Below are positions 53,981 to 64,000 of a stretch of DNA of 64,000 nucleotides, one piece after another. The notes below the pieces were generated by a model that saw nothing but the letters and a program-made list of their open reading frames with translations, did no database searches and was not told where the DNA came from. A program made the position numbers and the translations under genes. The stretch comes from Atherinomorus stipes (lineage: Eukaryota; Chordata; Actinopteri; Atheriniformes; Atherinidae): the NCBI GenBank assembly GCA_023101725.1, contig JALJCO010003975.1:222669-286668 (forward strand), in the 5' to 3' direction. Position 1 is the stretch's first letter. Each line of letters opens with the position of its first letter.

Positions 53981-54411
53981 CACAACATCTCCCAAAATTG
54001 TCATATTTCATGTCTCAGCTGGTCTTCCTATGTAAACATCACAAGATAACACGCCTGCCCGTGTTATCTGGTTATCGTGTTAACTGGTGACATTCACTGC
54101 ACTGTTTGCTACTCAGTAGATCGCAACAACGGTTTGGTTTTCAGCCTTTCTTACCGTCATTTTGTCTTAATTCAGCCGTTTTAATGCTTCGTTTAGTGAA
54201 TCATAACTTGTAATGCTGTTTAATCTGTCCACAACCCACAGGTAGTTACAACGTGACGCTTCGCTAAGGTCTTCATTAGAACTGAGAGACCGAGCAAACT
54301 AACACTCGTTGATTTGTGAAATTATATAGTGTTGTGGGCGCAAAGACATGGCAGACAATACATTAAATAAACAAACAAACAAACAGACGAAACATTCAAA
54401 AAGCCCAATGT

Positions 54412-54492
54412 CGTGGCAGCTAGGTTCGAGCCAGGAGCAAAACAAAAACACATAAGTCATGTTTGCGAACTTACACACTGAGCTAAACAACA
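54412..54492 (-). pseudogene. tRNA-like sequence 2
   Basis: The minus strand has TTTAGCTCAGTGTGTAAG (A-box-like) and CTGGCTCGAACCTAG (T-arm with a 4-5 bp stem, 54,420-54,434). It occupies the same place in its repeat unit as tRNA-like sequence 1. Acceptor-stem pairing is not convincing. Confidence 0.45.
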
Positions 54493-54960
54493 TCATGGGT
54501 GAAACTCCCATATCTTTAAAATTACTTTTCTGATCTTGATTTTATGTAAACATCTTAACATGCATGCTTGTGTTATCTAGTCATTGTGTCTAGTGAACTG
54601 TAATTGCGTGAAATCATGTAATAGCAGTTATTTTCAGACTTGACACTGAAATCGTTCCTGACTGTCATCTGTCCACAAAGAACGACAAAACGCTGCACTT
54701 CTCTGCGACGACTTTCTCTGTGACACCGTTCGTCCAGTTTTGGATTAAACGAGGCTACATTTGGCCAGAATGAGCGAGACTGGGGCTGAAGGCCCAACTG
54801 TTAAGATTTATTTAGCAGCAAACTAATACAGTGAAGAATAAGCTTCATTTCAGTCAACAATTAATGTCACCAGAAAACACAAGTACACTAACTTGTGATG
54901 TTCACATAAAATCAAGATCAGAAAAGTAATTACAGTGAAAATTACAGTGGCAATCTATAA

Positions 54961-55370
54961 ATTATTATGGTTTTGCGATTTTGGTAATTGTAACCTTGTA
55001 ACTGTAATCCTGCGAGATTTTGTTGTTCTATTTGCAGCGGTCCAGCATGTAGAAAAGTCCCTGCTTTAGCACTGATATCTCTGTGCATCTGCAGGTTCAG
55101 GTTGAACTTTACACACAGTGGAAAGTACAAGTTAAAATGTGTGTCCAGGTTTTCATAGACCACCAGTTGTTTGAGATAATTATGCACTGACTGATATGTT
55201 TGTTTTTCATATGCACTAATATGCGTTCTCATATGCGTCTTTAAGAACCACTGTGTACTTTGTTTTACTAATTTCACACGACTTGCTGTCACTTATGTGA
55301 AATCATTGACAAGATTTTGTAATTCATTAAAATGGATTCAGTTTGGTCAATAAATTCTGAATGTCCTCAG
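54961..55370. other. Intergenic sequence with a TATCGG-family fragment
   Basis: GCGGTCCAGCATGTAGAAAA near 55,036 matches the interior of 49,739-50,105. Otherwise nothing recognised. Confidence 0.45.
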
Positions 55371-56104
55371 TGACACATGGAGGTGTGTCATGGATGAAAT
55401 TTATTGCAATATATCGATGATTGCAGAATCGCTGTTTTTTAATATTATCGTCATTAGCATAGGTAAAATATCATGATAGTATCGTATCGTGACATACCTT
55501 GTGACTCCCACCTCTACTTGAGGGATCTGAAAACTAATTTAAATACGGGCCTAGCTCTGCCTAGTATTTTTTTATATTTGATATTGGTACTTTACTACTT
55601 CTATTGCTGACGACTTTTACTTTTACTTCACTACATTTTCCTAATAAAACAATACTTTTACTCTGTTACATTTACTTGAGCATCCTTGTTGCCCGTTACA
55701 AAATGAGAAGGAACTTGATAGCCAATGGCCAATCTTTGTTTTGTTGCTGTGAGATTAGTAGCCAATGATGTTGGAGATACAGGCAGCAAGACGTTATCAT
55801 TGGTTCACCTCATTGTGCGGCGGATGAAAGCATCGGCCAGAGGGTAAAATTCCAAATTAATGGTCACATTAACGTGTCAGGAGTCTCAGACAAGTCAAAA
55901 TGTAAAACTCAAATTTCTGATTGCGTTTTATTAACACTACTTTTTACTTTTGATACTTAAGTACAGTAAATACTAACTACTTTTTAAACTTTTACTCAAG
56001 TAATATTCTTGCCGGTGACTTTCACTTTTACTTAAGTAATTTTGCAGTCAGGTACTTTTACTTTTACTCAAGTATGGCTTTTGGATACTTTATACAACAC
56101 TGGT
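55371..56104. repeat. ACTTTTACTTAAGTA-type interspersed repeat
   Basis: It opens with a TATCGATGATTG/ATCGTATCGTGAC fragment, then many ACTTTTACTTAAGTA/ACTCAAGTA words at both ends (55,560-55,680; 55,930-56,100). Such ends are familiar from teleost hAT-type repeats. Non-coding. Confidence 0.6.
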
Positions 56105-56122
56105 GTCTGTGAGGAACTGTAA

Positions 56123-56407
56123 CCCAGCCAGCATTTCCATGTGGGGCCCATATGGGTTAAATTTTGGCTACATATGAGGGACCCAAGTGGGTTTGGCTAC
56201 GGTTTCCATAGTGGCCCCCCTGTGTTTTCCCATGTGGGCTTCCACATATGGGGCCCATGTAACTTAAACTATGAGATCTGCAAATTTGCCCAGTTCAAGC
56301 CCATGCCTATAGGCTATATGGGAAAACACAGGTGGGGCCACCGTGGAAACTGTGGACAAACCCACTTGGGATTTCCATATGGGCCCCACATGGAAATGCT
56401 GTCTGGG
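56123..56407. mobile_element. 285-bp palindromic MITE
   Basis: Terminal inverted repeats of about 33 bp with one mismatch: CCCAGCCAGCATTTCCATGT and ACATGGAAATGCTGTCTGGG. The arms continue to pair over most of the length (CCACATATGGGGCCCATGTA). No target duplication could be fixed. Non-coding. Confidence 0.85.
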
Positions 56408-56439
56408 AAGTAACTAGTTGTATTTCTGCTTGAACAGGC

Positions 56440-56815
56440 TATTTATCTAACCTTTAATGTTATTTAGCTGATATCCCACTGAGCATTTTTTGGTCTAAAA
56501 TGGTCCTGAGACATCTGGCCTAAAATTGGTCCACTGGTCTAAAAGTGAAAGTTTTTTTTTTAGCCGTCTAAGCTTAGACTACCTTAGACTAAATCTAAAC
56601 TGCACTGTACATTGATCAATGCCTGGCCAAATGTTTTTTTATCCAACATTTGACAATCATTTCTACAGCCTACAGTTTTTTTTTAAAATATAATGGATTA
56701 AATTATAACGTCTAGATTTGGGCTAAAATACAGTCGTGTGAATTTTGGTCTAAATTTAGACGAGATGTCTCATAGACGTCTTTGGCTCGCAGGGTTGCTT
56801 ATTCAGTGTTCCTCC
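56440..56815. mobile_element. Foldback element with TCTAAATTTAGAC words
   Basis: Left TTTGGTCTAAAATGGTCCTG and AGACTAAATCTAAAC words are mirrored by TTTTGGTCTAAATTTAGACG; the ends CCCACTGAGC and GCTCGCAGGG are weakly inverted. Non-coding. Confidence 0.5.
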
Positions 56816-59324
56816 ATTCACCATGTGCCTTTTTATGCTAAGCTAGCTGACCTGTTACATGCCAGTCACCGTAACTGTTATCCTTGAACACATATGCATG
56901 TTTAGTCCTAACTGGAAGGGATTTATTAGTAATAATAATTAATACCTTAAATGTGTTTATTTGCATGAATGTTCTTCATGGCTTTGTGTTTATGTGTTTA
57001 TAGACCACACTCACTTCCATCCAGCATTCACCTTAACTAGCCTGGAATTCCACCTGTAAGCCTGTCGTTTGTTGCATTACTGTGCTGTTGTGATTAAGAG
57101 TGACCAGTAAAGACAGTTAACTGTACAAGTGAGTCCTGTGTGTTCTGAGCGACACCTCATGGTGAACATCAAACCTCCTTACCAACGCCTAAACAGTCTT
57201 ACATCAACATCACCCTAATAGGCCAATTTTTGTCATTTTTCCATATAAACTCCATACAAATGGCCCGAGTGTTTGGTTAAAAAATGACAAGAAAGGATCT
57301 CAATGAGTTCGATAATGTTTTGAAAGTTGATCCGGATCTGGAAAAAAATCCGGACACTATGATGCAGAACACACCAAAAATAAGGACGTCGAGCTGCTTG
57401 GCTTTTCTAGGTTTATGTTGTTTTGATGAAAAAGTTATAGTTATCACCTTTATATCTCCTTCTAATATTAGTGTTGCATGCACATTTTACATTTTCCACA
57501 AATTTCCCCTAAAAGCTGAATATTTCTAGCATTTTTAGTGATGTATGACGAGTTATCTTACTGCTTATTTATCCCATGAATCTAAACAAATGAAAACAAA
57601 TTCAGTGCAAAATTAGATTTGAAAACCAACATTAATAAGATGAATAATATGGAAAGCAGCAGCCGTGTGCACGAGCTTAATCGACTCTGTAAAAAGCTAA
57701 TCCACAACGTCTCCAACTTCTGCGTGAGGGGATGTCAGAACCTCAGGCTGTTATGCACCAGTCTGATGTGTGATATGTGCTCACACAGCCAAATTACACA
57801 AAGTGATTTCTGATGTTAGTGAGCCAGAGCAGGCAGAACGGAGGGGGGGGGGGGGGGGGGGGAAGCCGGCCGTCAGATAAGACTGGCTCTGAGCAAATTG
57901 ACACTGGAACAATGATGTGCCCAGTTCTGTAATAATGGAAAATCAAGACATCTCAAGCCAAGGAGTTCAACTCCGGGAGAGACCCATTTCAGTCAATTAG
58001 CCAGCAGATTAATGGGATTTTTCTTTTAATTTCAATGCTAATGCCATAGTAAAGGAAAAAAGAAATCAGAGTGGGGAAAAAATTAGCCATGCCCTTAATC
58101 TAAAGCGATAAAACTCCTCCTGCTCGCATCCATCAGCCTGCGGTTGCTGTCGCTGCTGGCTGTTGCAGAAGCAGCCACTAGAGGGCAGTGTGTCAGAGCA
58201 GCTCCTGCAGCACAATCACAACAGACTGCATGCACTCATCTACTTTATTGTCGCTGTAGTCTGCCATTTCGCCACCGCGGCTTCTCATCTAACTCCGACT
58301 GGGAATTTCCAATCAACACTCATCAGGTCAGAGGTTGAACATGCGTTTCCTTTTTCCTCCGCTTTGATGAGCTGCTGTCAGAAATAACTCTGCGTGGAAG
58401 GGGCTGAATAATGATGTTTTCAGGGAGAGTGGGTCCTCCCCGCAGCAGAGAGCCACACATGAATCTGGAGTAGGTCTGAATGACAGATTGAGATCATGAG
58501 AACTTGCACACAAAAGGAAATGTATGCAGGAATTAAAATGCAAGAGTTTTCATCATTAAAGTGACTACCACGGCAAGAAATGTCCTCTTTAATCCCGCTA
58601 ATTCCCACTATTGGTACAAGCTTTGTAAAAACACACACACTTAGTGGGAAGACTTTCCTGTTCATGGATTCATTTTGCAATTAGTCTCAACAAGCCTCCG
58701 CTAAATTGCCCACTGTTTTAAGTTGCCTTTGACAGGCCAAATATATGAAAGAAAGTAGGGAGGAAAACAAAAAAATAACATCCATCATCATCCTCTTCAA
58801 GAGAAGCATATCCAGACTATGAAGTGCACGCCAGCACTACACAAAGAATTATGCAGCGCAACAGCGCCACAAAAACCTGCCTGTTTTGTGCCACCTGATA
58901 AGGAATCCCTGAATAAATGTGCCTGCATGCATGAAAGACTTTAGCGGGAGAAGTGTTTGCAGGGTAAATATTGCAGTTGGCCTTGGAGCATGTGTACAGA
59001 ACAATTACACGCTCCATTGTTGTGACAAAAATGGGGTGAGACAGCGACTATTGCTGCTAATTTGGCTTGAGAAGTCTCCAAAAGTTGGGGGGTATAAATC
59101 ACATTGGATGCCAGGTGTCATTTTCCTGCACCCTGCTGGGTGTGATATGCTTCAGTAGCTCCAGCGCAGTTCAGCAGCTTAAAATGTCCAAAACTCACCG
59201 GGAAAAAGCTGTAAACCCACAGGGCCAAGCAGGAAAACAGACAGGAGGTGTTGGAAGAGGTTTGACACTAGAAATGATCTCTAGGACCTCCACGGGTCAC
59301 AACCTGGGTGCACAATCGGGTCAA
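56816..59324. other. Unique intergenic sequence with one poly-G run
   Basis: A 20-G run at 57,843-57,862. No gene or repeat family otherwise recognised; short open frames lack domains. Confidence 0.4.
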
Positions 59325-59527
59325 GTCATCCTCAAAATTATTCATAGAAGAAAAGGCAAATTTCACAGTAAAACTTCAGATAAAAAGAAGCTAAAGAAAC
59401 TCATAATAAATAAAAATTTATAAAATTCATTTAGTGAAATGAAATATTGCTTTTGAATTGTGGTTGGAAATAATAATAAAACAAAAACCCCAAACAAACA
59501 AATAAATAAGCTGTCCCAGATACATTA
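59325..59527. mobile_element. Tc1-like MITE, truncated copy
   Basis: Starts CCTCAAAATTATTCATAGAA and keeps TTTTGAATTGTGGTTGGAAA before ending at CTGTCCCAGATACATTAG; the right half is missing. Confidence 0.7.
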
Positions 59528-59529
59528 GC

Positions 59530-59615
59530 AGGGTTTCTCAATCCTGGTCCTCAAGGACCCCCGCCTTGCACGTATTCCAGGTTTCCAATTCCAACACAAT
59601 TCAGATCAACTGAAC
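59530..59615. repeat. hAT-type repeat end fragment
   Basis: GCAGGGTTTCTCAATCCTGG followed by TCCTCAAGGACCCCC is a terminal sequence I recall from widespread fish hAT elements. Only this end is present. Confidence 0.5.
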
Positions 59616-59618
59616 TGC

Positions 59619-60154
59619 TTAAAGGTGGAGTCCGACATTTCCCCCCTGAACATAAATGTTAGACTTGTGCAAGTGAAATCGTCTCAAACAGCACCTTTGG
59701 GCCTCTACTCGTGTGCAGTGGTGCGTTTGAATGCAACTCCCCCTCCCCCTGCCTGTAATTCACTCTTTAGCTTTGTTTTGTTGTGTTCGGGACATTCCTG
59801 GGTGGAGATTTCTGTTTATATCGCCAGCTAATGACAGAAATAAGGACATGACGCTGGGTGGAAATAAGCTCATGATTGGAGCAGACGCCAGTCACTCGAA
59901 CTCTAAAAAAAAACAAAAAAAGAAAGAAAAAACGGTGGATGCACCGAAGAAAAGGTAAGATCTTTAGATAGTGCATGTTGGAAAACCAGGGTTAATATTA
60001 GTTTAACTTTTACCCGCTTCTGAACTCTGAAGGAGGCCTGAAGCTGAATAGGCTGAAGAACGAGGCGGCCATTAGCCTGCGAGGGAGGGGCGCTAAGTTT
60101 GAATACTGTTGTTTGCAAACAGAAATGGTGGGGGGACTTCGGACTCTACCTTTA
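59619..60154. mobile_element. 536-bp MITE with TTAAAGGTGGAGTCCGA ends
   Basis: Ends TTAAAGGTGGAGTCCGA and TCGGACTCTACCTTTAA are inverted with one mismatch. If the outer TTAA is a target duplication, insertion was TTAA-specific, but TTAA may simply be part of the ends. It retains an exon-like ATG frame (59,848-59,954). Confidence 0.75.
59848..59954 (+). pseudogene. Exon-1-like frame retained in the 59.6-kb MITE
   Basis: An ATG frame of 35 codons plus two bases ends at a strong GTAAGA donor. The product starts MTLGGNKLMIGADASHSN and ends in a Lys-rich stretch (KKKQKKKEKTVDAPKK) that resembles a nuclear localisation signal. No downstream exon exists inside this 536-bp element. It is probably the first exon of a longer, undescribed autonomous relative. 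The function is unknown. Confidence 0.35.
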
Positions 60155-60336
60155 ACACGGGCCGTTTCTCAATATGTGTACTTGTGCGTACTTGTGGGGT
60201 CGTGGACTCGTGAAACGTCATCACCCGCAGTCGTAGTCATGTTCCAGCAAAAAGTTCACTTCTCGGCAAATCCCCGGATGAAAACTTCCTCCGCCCATTT
60301 TACCCAGCATGCATCACAGGAGACTCGTACTCGGCT

Positions 60337-60738
60337 GCCCAATCCCAAACCGGCCCCTAAGCACTACCCCTAGACACTACCCCTCCGTTTGCGCGTTCCC
60401 GCGGAGGCTCCGCCATATTAAGGGCCGTCCCAAACCGTGTAGGGTGGAGGGCGAGTGGACTGTTCAGCCCTCAATCAGCGAGTCTGCATCAGTGGAGACT
60501 CGCCAGAATTTTGCAGCGGGTGCAACGTCTAAATGGAGGAGGAAACAGTCATGTTCCAAACATGAGTTCCGCTCGTGTCATGCATGTTTGTCAATACTGA
60601 CAGAAAAACATGAATGGAGTTATTTTATGGGGTAAAAAAAAAAAAAAAACGATGACAGGTGCACAGGTATCCTTCAAACCACTGGCGCTCATGGAAGGGA
60701 ATGTTTGAGCAGGAAAAGAGGATTATAATCCTATTGGC

Positions 60739-60769
<31 letters not shown>

Positions 60770-61132
60770 TAATGATAATAATAATAATGATGATGATGAC
60801 AATGATAAACGATCATTCGTAGTAATAATAATAATTTTATCATTTATTTAATTGTTTAGGATCATGATTATTATTATTTATTTAAAATTAAACATAATTC
60901 TTCACACATGAGTGTGAGTGAGTGTTTCCACACAGTTTTATTTGACACGGGGGTGTTTGTGTTGCCACGGCGATGACTGCTTTCCTTTTCCAGTTGGGGG
61001 AAGAGGGCGTCTCGTTGTCATTAACACCCTCCACCTGCAATCAAGGCGCCCTCTATAGCTGCAAGTGTGACTTCATTGGGAGTGACACTCGATAGTTAAG
61101 GGGTAGTGTGTAGGGGGCGGTTTGGGATTGGG
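60337..61132. mobile_element. 0.8-kb non-autonomous element with CCCAATCCCAAACC ends
   Basis: Ends GCCCAATCCCAAACCGGCCC and GGGCGGTTTGGGATTGGGC are inverted, followed by AAGCACTACCCCT mirrored by AGGGGTAGTGTG. The interior contains an ATA/ATG-repeat microsatellite. Superfamily not assigned; no clear target duplication. Confidence 0.75.
60740..60836. repeat. (ATA)n/(ATG)n imperfect microsatellite
   Basis: Alternating AATAAT, AATGAT and GATGAT units over about 97 bp; the Tyr/His-rich antisense frame is compositional. Confidence 0.9.
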
Positions 61133-61231
61133 CCGGTCAGACATAAATCCCAGCATGCACCTCACACACGTAGTGTTTGTCAGCCTCCTCCTCCCTCCTC
61201 CGCCTCCAACAGCCAAACCTGAGCGATCATA

Positions 61232-62388
61232 GGGGATTATCACGCTTCCGCGTTCCAGTTTCCGGAAGTTGAAACATCTGAAGCTTCCTCTTCCGGGCCA
61301 GGAATGGCTCAATCCAAGTCTCGATGTTGCTGCTCTGTTCCATTGTGTACATCTAATAAACAACGCCAGCCGTACCTAAGTTTTCATGGATTCCCGACTG
61401 AAAAGACACTAAGGAAGAAGTGGATGAAAGCGATTTGTCAGAGTGAAGGACCGAAATTTAAAATAAAACAAGGTTGCACGTATGTCTGTAGTCGGCACTT
61501 CAATGATGAAGACTACACTAAAGCTAGCGTTAGCAAGCTCGCGTTAGCTGACGTTACCAACTTTTCGCTTGTGAAAACATACAAGCGTCTGAAAACTGGG
61601 TCTGTACCCCCCGTTTCCAGTGGAACAACTGGGGACTGCCAAAAAAAAGGAGACGCTTTCAGATGCTTGTGTGTTTTCAGCCGCACAAAGTTAGGCATGT
61701 CATCGAGCTGGCTAATGCTAACCTGCTAACACGACTGTGCAGACTGCCGGCTACAAACAAACGTGTGTCGTTTTTATTATAAAGTTCGGTCCTTCACCGC
61801 GGCGAATCGGTCGTTTTGATCCACTTCTTCCTCAGCATCACTTCAGTCTGGAATGAAAACTTGGCATTGGCGTTTCTCCGATTTACAAAGTTTAACAGAG
61901 TAGTAGCTGGCGGACTACTGTTAGCAGGTTAGCATTAGCCAGCTCGATAACGTGCCTAACTTTGTGTGGCTGAAAACACACAAGCATCTGAAAGCGTCTC
62001 CTTTCTTGGCAGTCCCCAGTTGTTCCACTGGAAACGGGGAGGTACAGACCCGATTTTCAGGTGTTTGTGTGTTTTAAGACGCACAATGTTAAGCACGTCA
62101 GTAAACGCTAGCTGGCTAATGCTAGCATGCTGTGAAGTGCCGGTGTTGTGCCCCACCGGGGACAAACAAACGTGTGTTTTATTATAAAGTTCGGCCCTTC
62201 ACCGCGGCGAATCGATCGCTTTGATCCACTTCTTCCTTAGTATGACTTCAGTCTAGAATGAAAACTTGAGTATGTTTGGAGTTTATCTGATTTAAACAGT
62301 ATAACAGAGCAGGAACGGCTGTCGTCAACATGGCCCGGAAGAGGAAGTGTCCAAATACCGGGAACTTCCGGTAAGTGTGATAATCCCC
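61232..62388. mobile_element. THAP foldback element, copy 2 (uninterrupted, 1,157 bp)
   Basis: Ends GGGGATTATCACGCTTCCG and CGGTAAGTGTGATAATCCCC are inverted. The arms (61,232-61,700 and 61,950-62,388) pair over most of their length, and both carry THAP-domain-like sequence on opposite strands. The centre (about 61,728-61,923) holds a third, partial copy. THAP domains are the DNA-binding domains of P-element and some other transposases, so the element probably derives from such a transposon. It encodes no catalytic domain. Confidence 0.75.
61304..61729 (+). CDS. THAP zinc-finger reading frame in left arm of foldback element
   Basis: Intact 141-codon frame. THAP (C2CH) landmarks: Cys10 and Cys15 (SVPLC), Pro31 in HGFP, Trp40 in RKKWMKAI, Cys62 and His65 in VCSRHF, then an AVPTIF-like GSVPPV near residue 100. 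The spacing fits C-x(2-4)-C-x(35-50)-C-x(2)-H. The frame then runs into arm sequence with no further domain (CQKKGDAFRCLCVFSRTKLG). THAP domains bind specific DNA, in P-type transposases often the transposon ends. Inference: if expressed, it would be a lone DNA-binding domain. No promoter or splice evidence; it may simply be recently decayed. Confidence 0.5.
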   Translation: MAQSKSRCCCSVPLCTSNKQRQPYLSFHGFPTEKTLRKKWMKAICQSEGPKFKIKQGCTYVCSRHFNDEDYTKASVSKLALADVTNFSLVKTYKRLKTGSVPPVSSGTTGDCQKKGDAFRCLCVFSRTKLGMSSSWLMLTC

Positions 62389-62566
62389 TATTCTTCTTTA
62401 CTGTTCTTGGTCTTTTATCTGCAGCTCATCCTCCCGTTTTCCTCTCACAGGTGTTTCTGATCATATAATTATGACCTGATTGCCTGTTTTCATTAATGTG
62501 CTTATGCTCTGGAAATAAATATAATTTACATGTTGGGGGGAAAAAAAAACCCAAAACATACACTTA

Positions 62567-62926
62567 AGCCGTTTTCAGGCTTGCATTGTGGAACATGAGC
62601 TGTGAAGTTCATCCGCTCTTTAAACAGACTCGTCCTTTCAAACATGCCGCTTCGTTGCGGACTTATCGCATCCCGGGCGCTTTCAGACATCAGGAAATGT
62701 TGTGGAAAAGTCAGCACAGCCCCGCACTCCCTTTAACTCTGTCCAGAACATTTCCTTGTGCTTTCAGACAAAACGACGTGCTGCAATATTTCCGCTCTTA
62801 TGACACGGAGACCAGCCGGTACATGTTCGCTTCATCTCCGGGGCAAAAGAGCAGATCGCATGTCTGTTATAAAGGACGGAGTTCACAATATTACCGCTTT
62901 CCAGTGTAAGTCTGAAAGGGGCTTTA
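62567..62926. mobile_element. 0.36-kb MITE with TAAGCCGTTTTCAGGCTTGC end
   Basis: The left end TAAGCCGTTTTCAGGCTTGC is matched on the minus strand of the right end by TAAAGCCCCTTTCAGACTTA. GCTTTCAGACAT and GCTTTCAGACAAAA recur inside. Non-coding; superfamily not assigned. Confidence 0.65.
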
Positions 62927-63240
62927 GTATAACTGTTTTGGAGCAGTTATTCTAATTGTTTTTATTTGTTGCAGCACATCTCCACAGCAATGAATAACAA
63001 ACTGTAGAATACAATATTATTTTCATGTTGACACTCATGTTGCTCACTTGCTGCACACCGTTGGCGGTGATGTCATAAGTTTGCGTTTTCCCAGTTCGTC
63101 AAGTAGGCAGAGTCCGTACTTGTGAACTCCACGAGTGCGGACTTCCAGTGCTTGGGTTGTTGCCGACATCTGGTTCAAATTTCATGTTAATAGCTCTGTT
63201 AGAAATATATTTTATGAGAAAAATTGACATGTTCAATACT

Positions 63241-63268
63241 CCCCCCCCCCCCCCCCCCCCCCCCCCCC
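63241..63268. repeat. 28-bp poly-C run
   Basis: Uninterrupted C-run, the longest G/C homopolymer in the window. Confidence 0.95.
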
Positions 63269-63699
63269 GGCTGTACACGTTATTTGCTCTGAATTTGGGA
63301 ATATGAACTAGTGTGATAGCAGATTTTTTAGGAAAGCAAAGTCACATCATAAAACATCTGTTTCAGAGGATGTTAAAAACTATAATATCCATTGTGCTGT
63401 AAATAAATGGAACCATACTGTGACAAAATGGGCACTAAGAAGACCTCATCCGAATTGTTTGAACTAAAAACCTCTTTATTTTGTTTATGATGTTGACATA
63501 TTGTTCTATGATCTGAGAGTTTGGAGCAACAGCTGAATCATTACAGAGATATTCACATTTATTCTGGAAGAAGGTGTGTTTTTTCTTTTAGTCCAACCTG
63601 AATTTTTTTTTATTTGTACCATTTTCCAGCTTCATTTATTCTTCACGAGTAACAGAAATACTGATATTTACACAAATCTGAGAAATGTTTCCTTAGACA
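63269..63699. other. Unique intergenic sequence
   Basis: Nothing recognised. Confidence 0.45.
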
Positions 63700-64000
63700 T
63701 TGCAGTTCAAGATGGGGATGCGCAATATAATCAGCCCCCTATCAGTATCAGCCTTAAAACTGAGTATTGGACATCGGCCACCCCACCGATATTTAGCTGA
63801 TATTTAATTAATGTTTAACCGATCACCCCGCTGTTTCTAAAGTCTAAAAAACCAAAAACTTCTTCTTCTTCAAAATCGTCTTTTTATGTGAGGATCTGGA
63901 TGTCTCTGATTTGCCGTTCATCAGTTCAGCAGTCAGATCTCATAAATGCTTTAAAAGTATCAACATCTGCTCTACTCTGAAAGCATGGTGGGAATTCCTG
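63700..64000. repeat. TATCGG-family element, cut by window end
   Basis: GATGGGGATGCGCAATATAA, TATCAGTATCAGCC, GACATCGGCCACC and CCGATATTTAGCTGATATT are words of TATCGG-ended non-autonomous elements. The other end lies beyond base 64,000. Confidence 0.5.

Larger units (their letters stand above)
53595..54960. repeat. Two-unit degenerate tandem repeat carrying tRNA-like sequences
   Basis: Two units of about 0.5 kb share order: a T-arm-like GGTTCGA motif, an A-box-like motif, AACATC..CCCA, TATGTAAACATC, then GTGTTATCTGGTTATCGTGT (54,061) / GTGTTATCTAGTCATTGTGT (54,571). TTAACTGGTGA marks the first unit at 53,663 and again at 54,081. The units are highly diverged from each other. Confidence 0.55.
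60160..63165. mobile_element. Possible outer element split by three later insertions
   Basis: The left part (CGTTTCTCAATATGTGTACT, TCGTGGACTCGTGAAACGTC) and right part (63,060-63,165; minus strand CACTCGTGGAGTTCACAAGT) are similar in inverted orientation. Between them lie complete elements at 60,337-61,132, 61,232-62,388 and 62,567-62,926; removal leaves about 0.7 kb. This is an inference from end similarity only. Confidence 0.35.

Noticed and set aside
53895..54492. Functional tRNA genes
   Set aside because: T-arms are good, but acceptor stems and anticodon arms do not fold convincingly and the two copies sit in a repeated unit; recorded as tRNA-like pseudogenes instead.

Overview
This window is vertebrate nuclear DNA, most likely from a teleost fish. 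It has exons with GT/AG introns, a vertebrate-type signalling kinase tail, and dense AT-rich intergenic DNA. The repeats are typical of fish: Tc1-like, hAT-like and Harbinger-like non-autonomous elements, an L2-type LINE, and foldback elements rich in GCTAGC/GTTAGC words. There is no sign of bacterial, organellar or viral organisation.

Only one host gene is firmly supported. Positions 3,005-11,336 (+) hold the last four coding exons of a mixed-lineage kinase (MLK family MAP3K; the RIDPWSF motif points to MAP3K11/MLK3). The SH3, kinase, zipper and CRIB exons must lie upstream of base 1. The four exons join in phase, and the open frame ends at a TAA followed by a probable 3' UTR to about 12.7 kb. 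Its introns are full of transposons. One 1.4-kb intron is almost entirely a three-deep nest of elements.

From about 12.7 kb to the end I find no host gene I can name. The DNA alternates between unique stretches (for example 13.6-15.2, 18.9-20.2, 21.5-22.9, 38.2-39.7, 47.8-49.7, 51.8-53.5 and 56.8-59.3 kb) and mobile-element debris. Notable blocks are: five arrays of EcoRI-centred palindromic words with shared ends; a 5'-truncated, frameshifted L2-type LINE (24.4-26.05 kb, -); a THAP-domain foldback element in two copies (31.9-35.3 and 61.2-62.4 kb), the first carrying nested Harbinger-like and hAT-like insertions; a 3.7-kb element at 42.7-46.4 kb with two convergent, phase-consistent spliced gene models of unknown function; a deleted Tc1 transposon (50.8-51.8 kb); and a two-unit tandem repeat carrying degenerate tRNA-like sequences (53.6-54.9 kb).

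The most promising material for something undescribed is the two-gene element at 42.7-46.4 kb, the THAP foldback family with its flipped centre, the palindromic-word arrays, and the tRNA-like tandem units. All calls come from reading the sequence by eye. Family assignments rest on terminal motifs, target-site duplications and remembered protein motifs, and repeat boundaries are approximate unless a target-site duplication is given.
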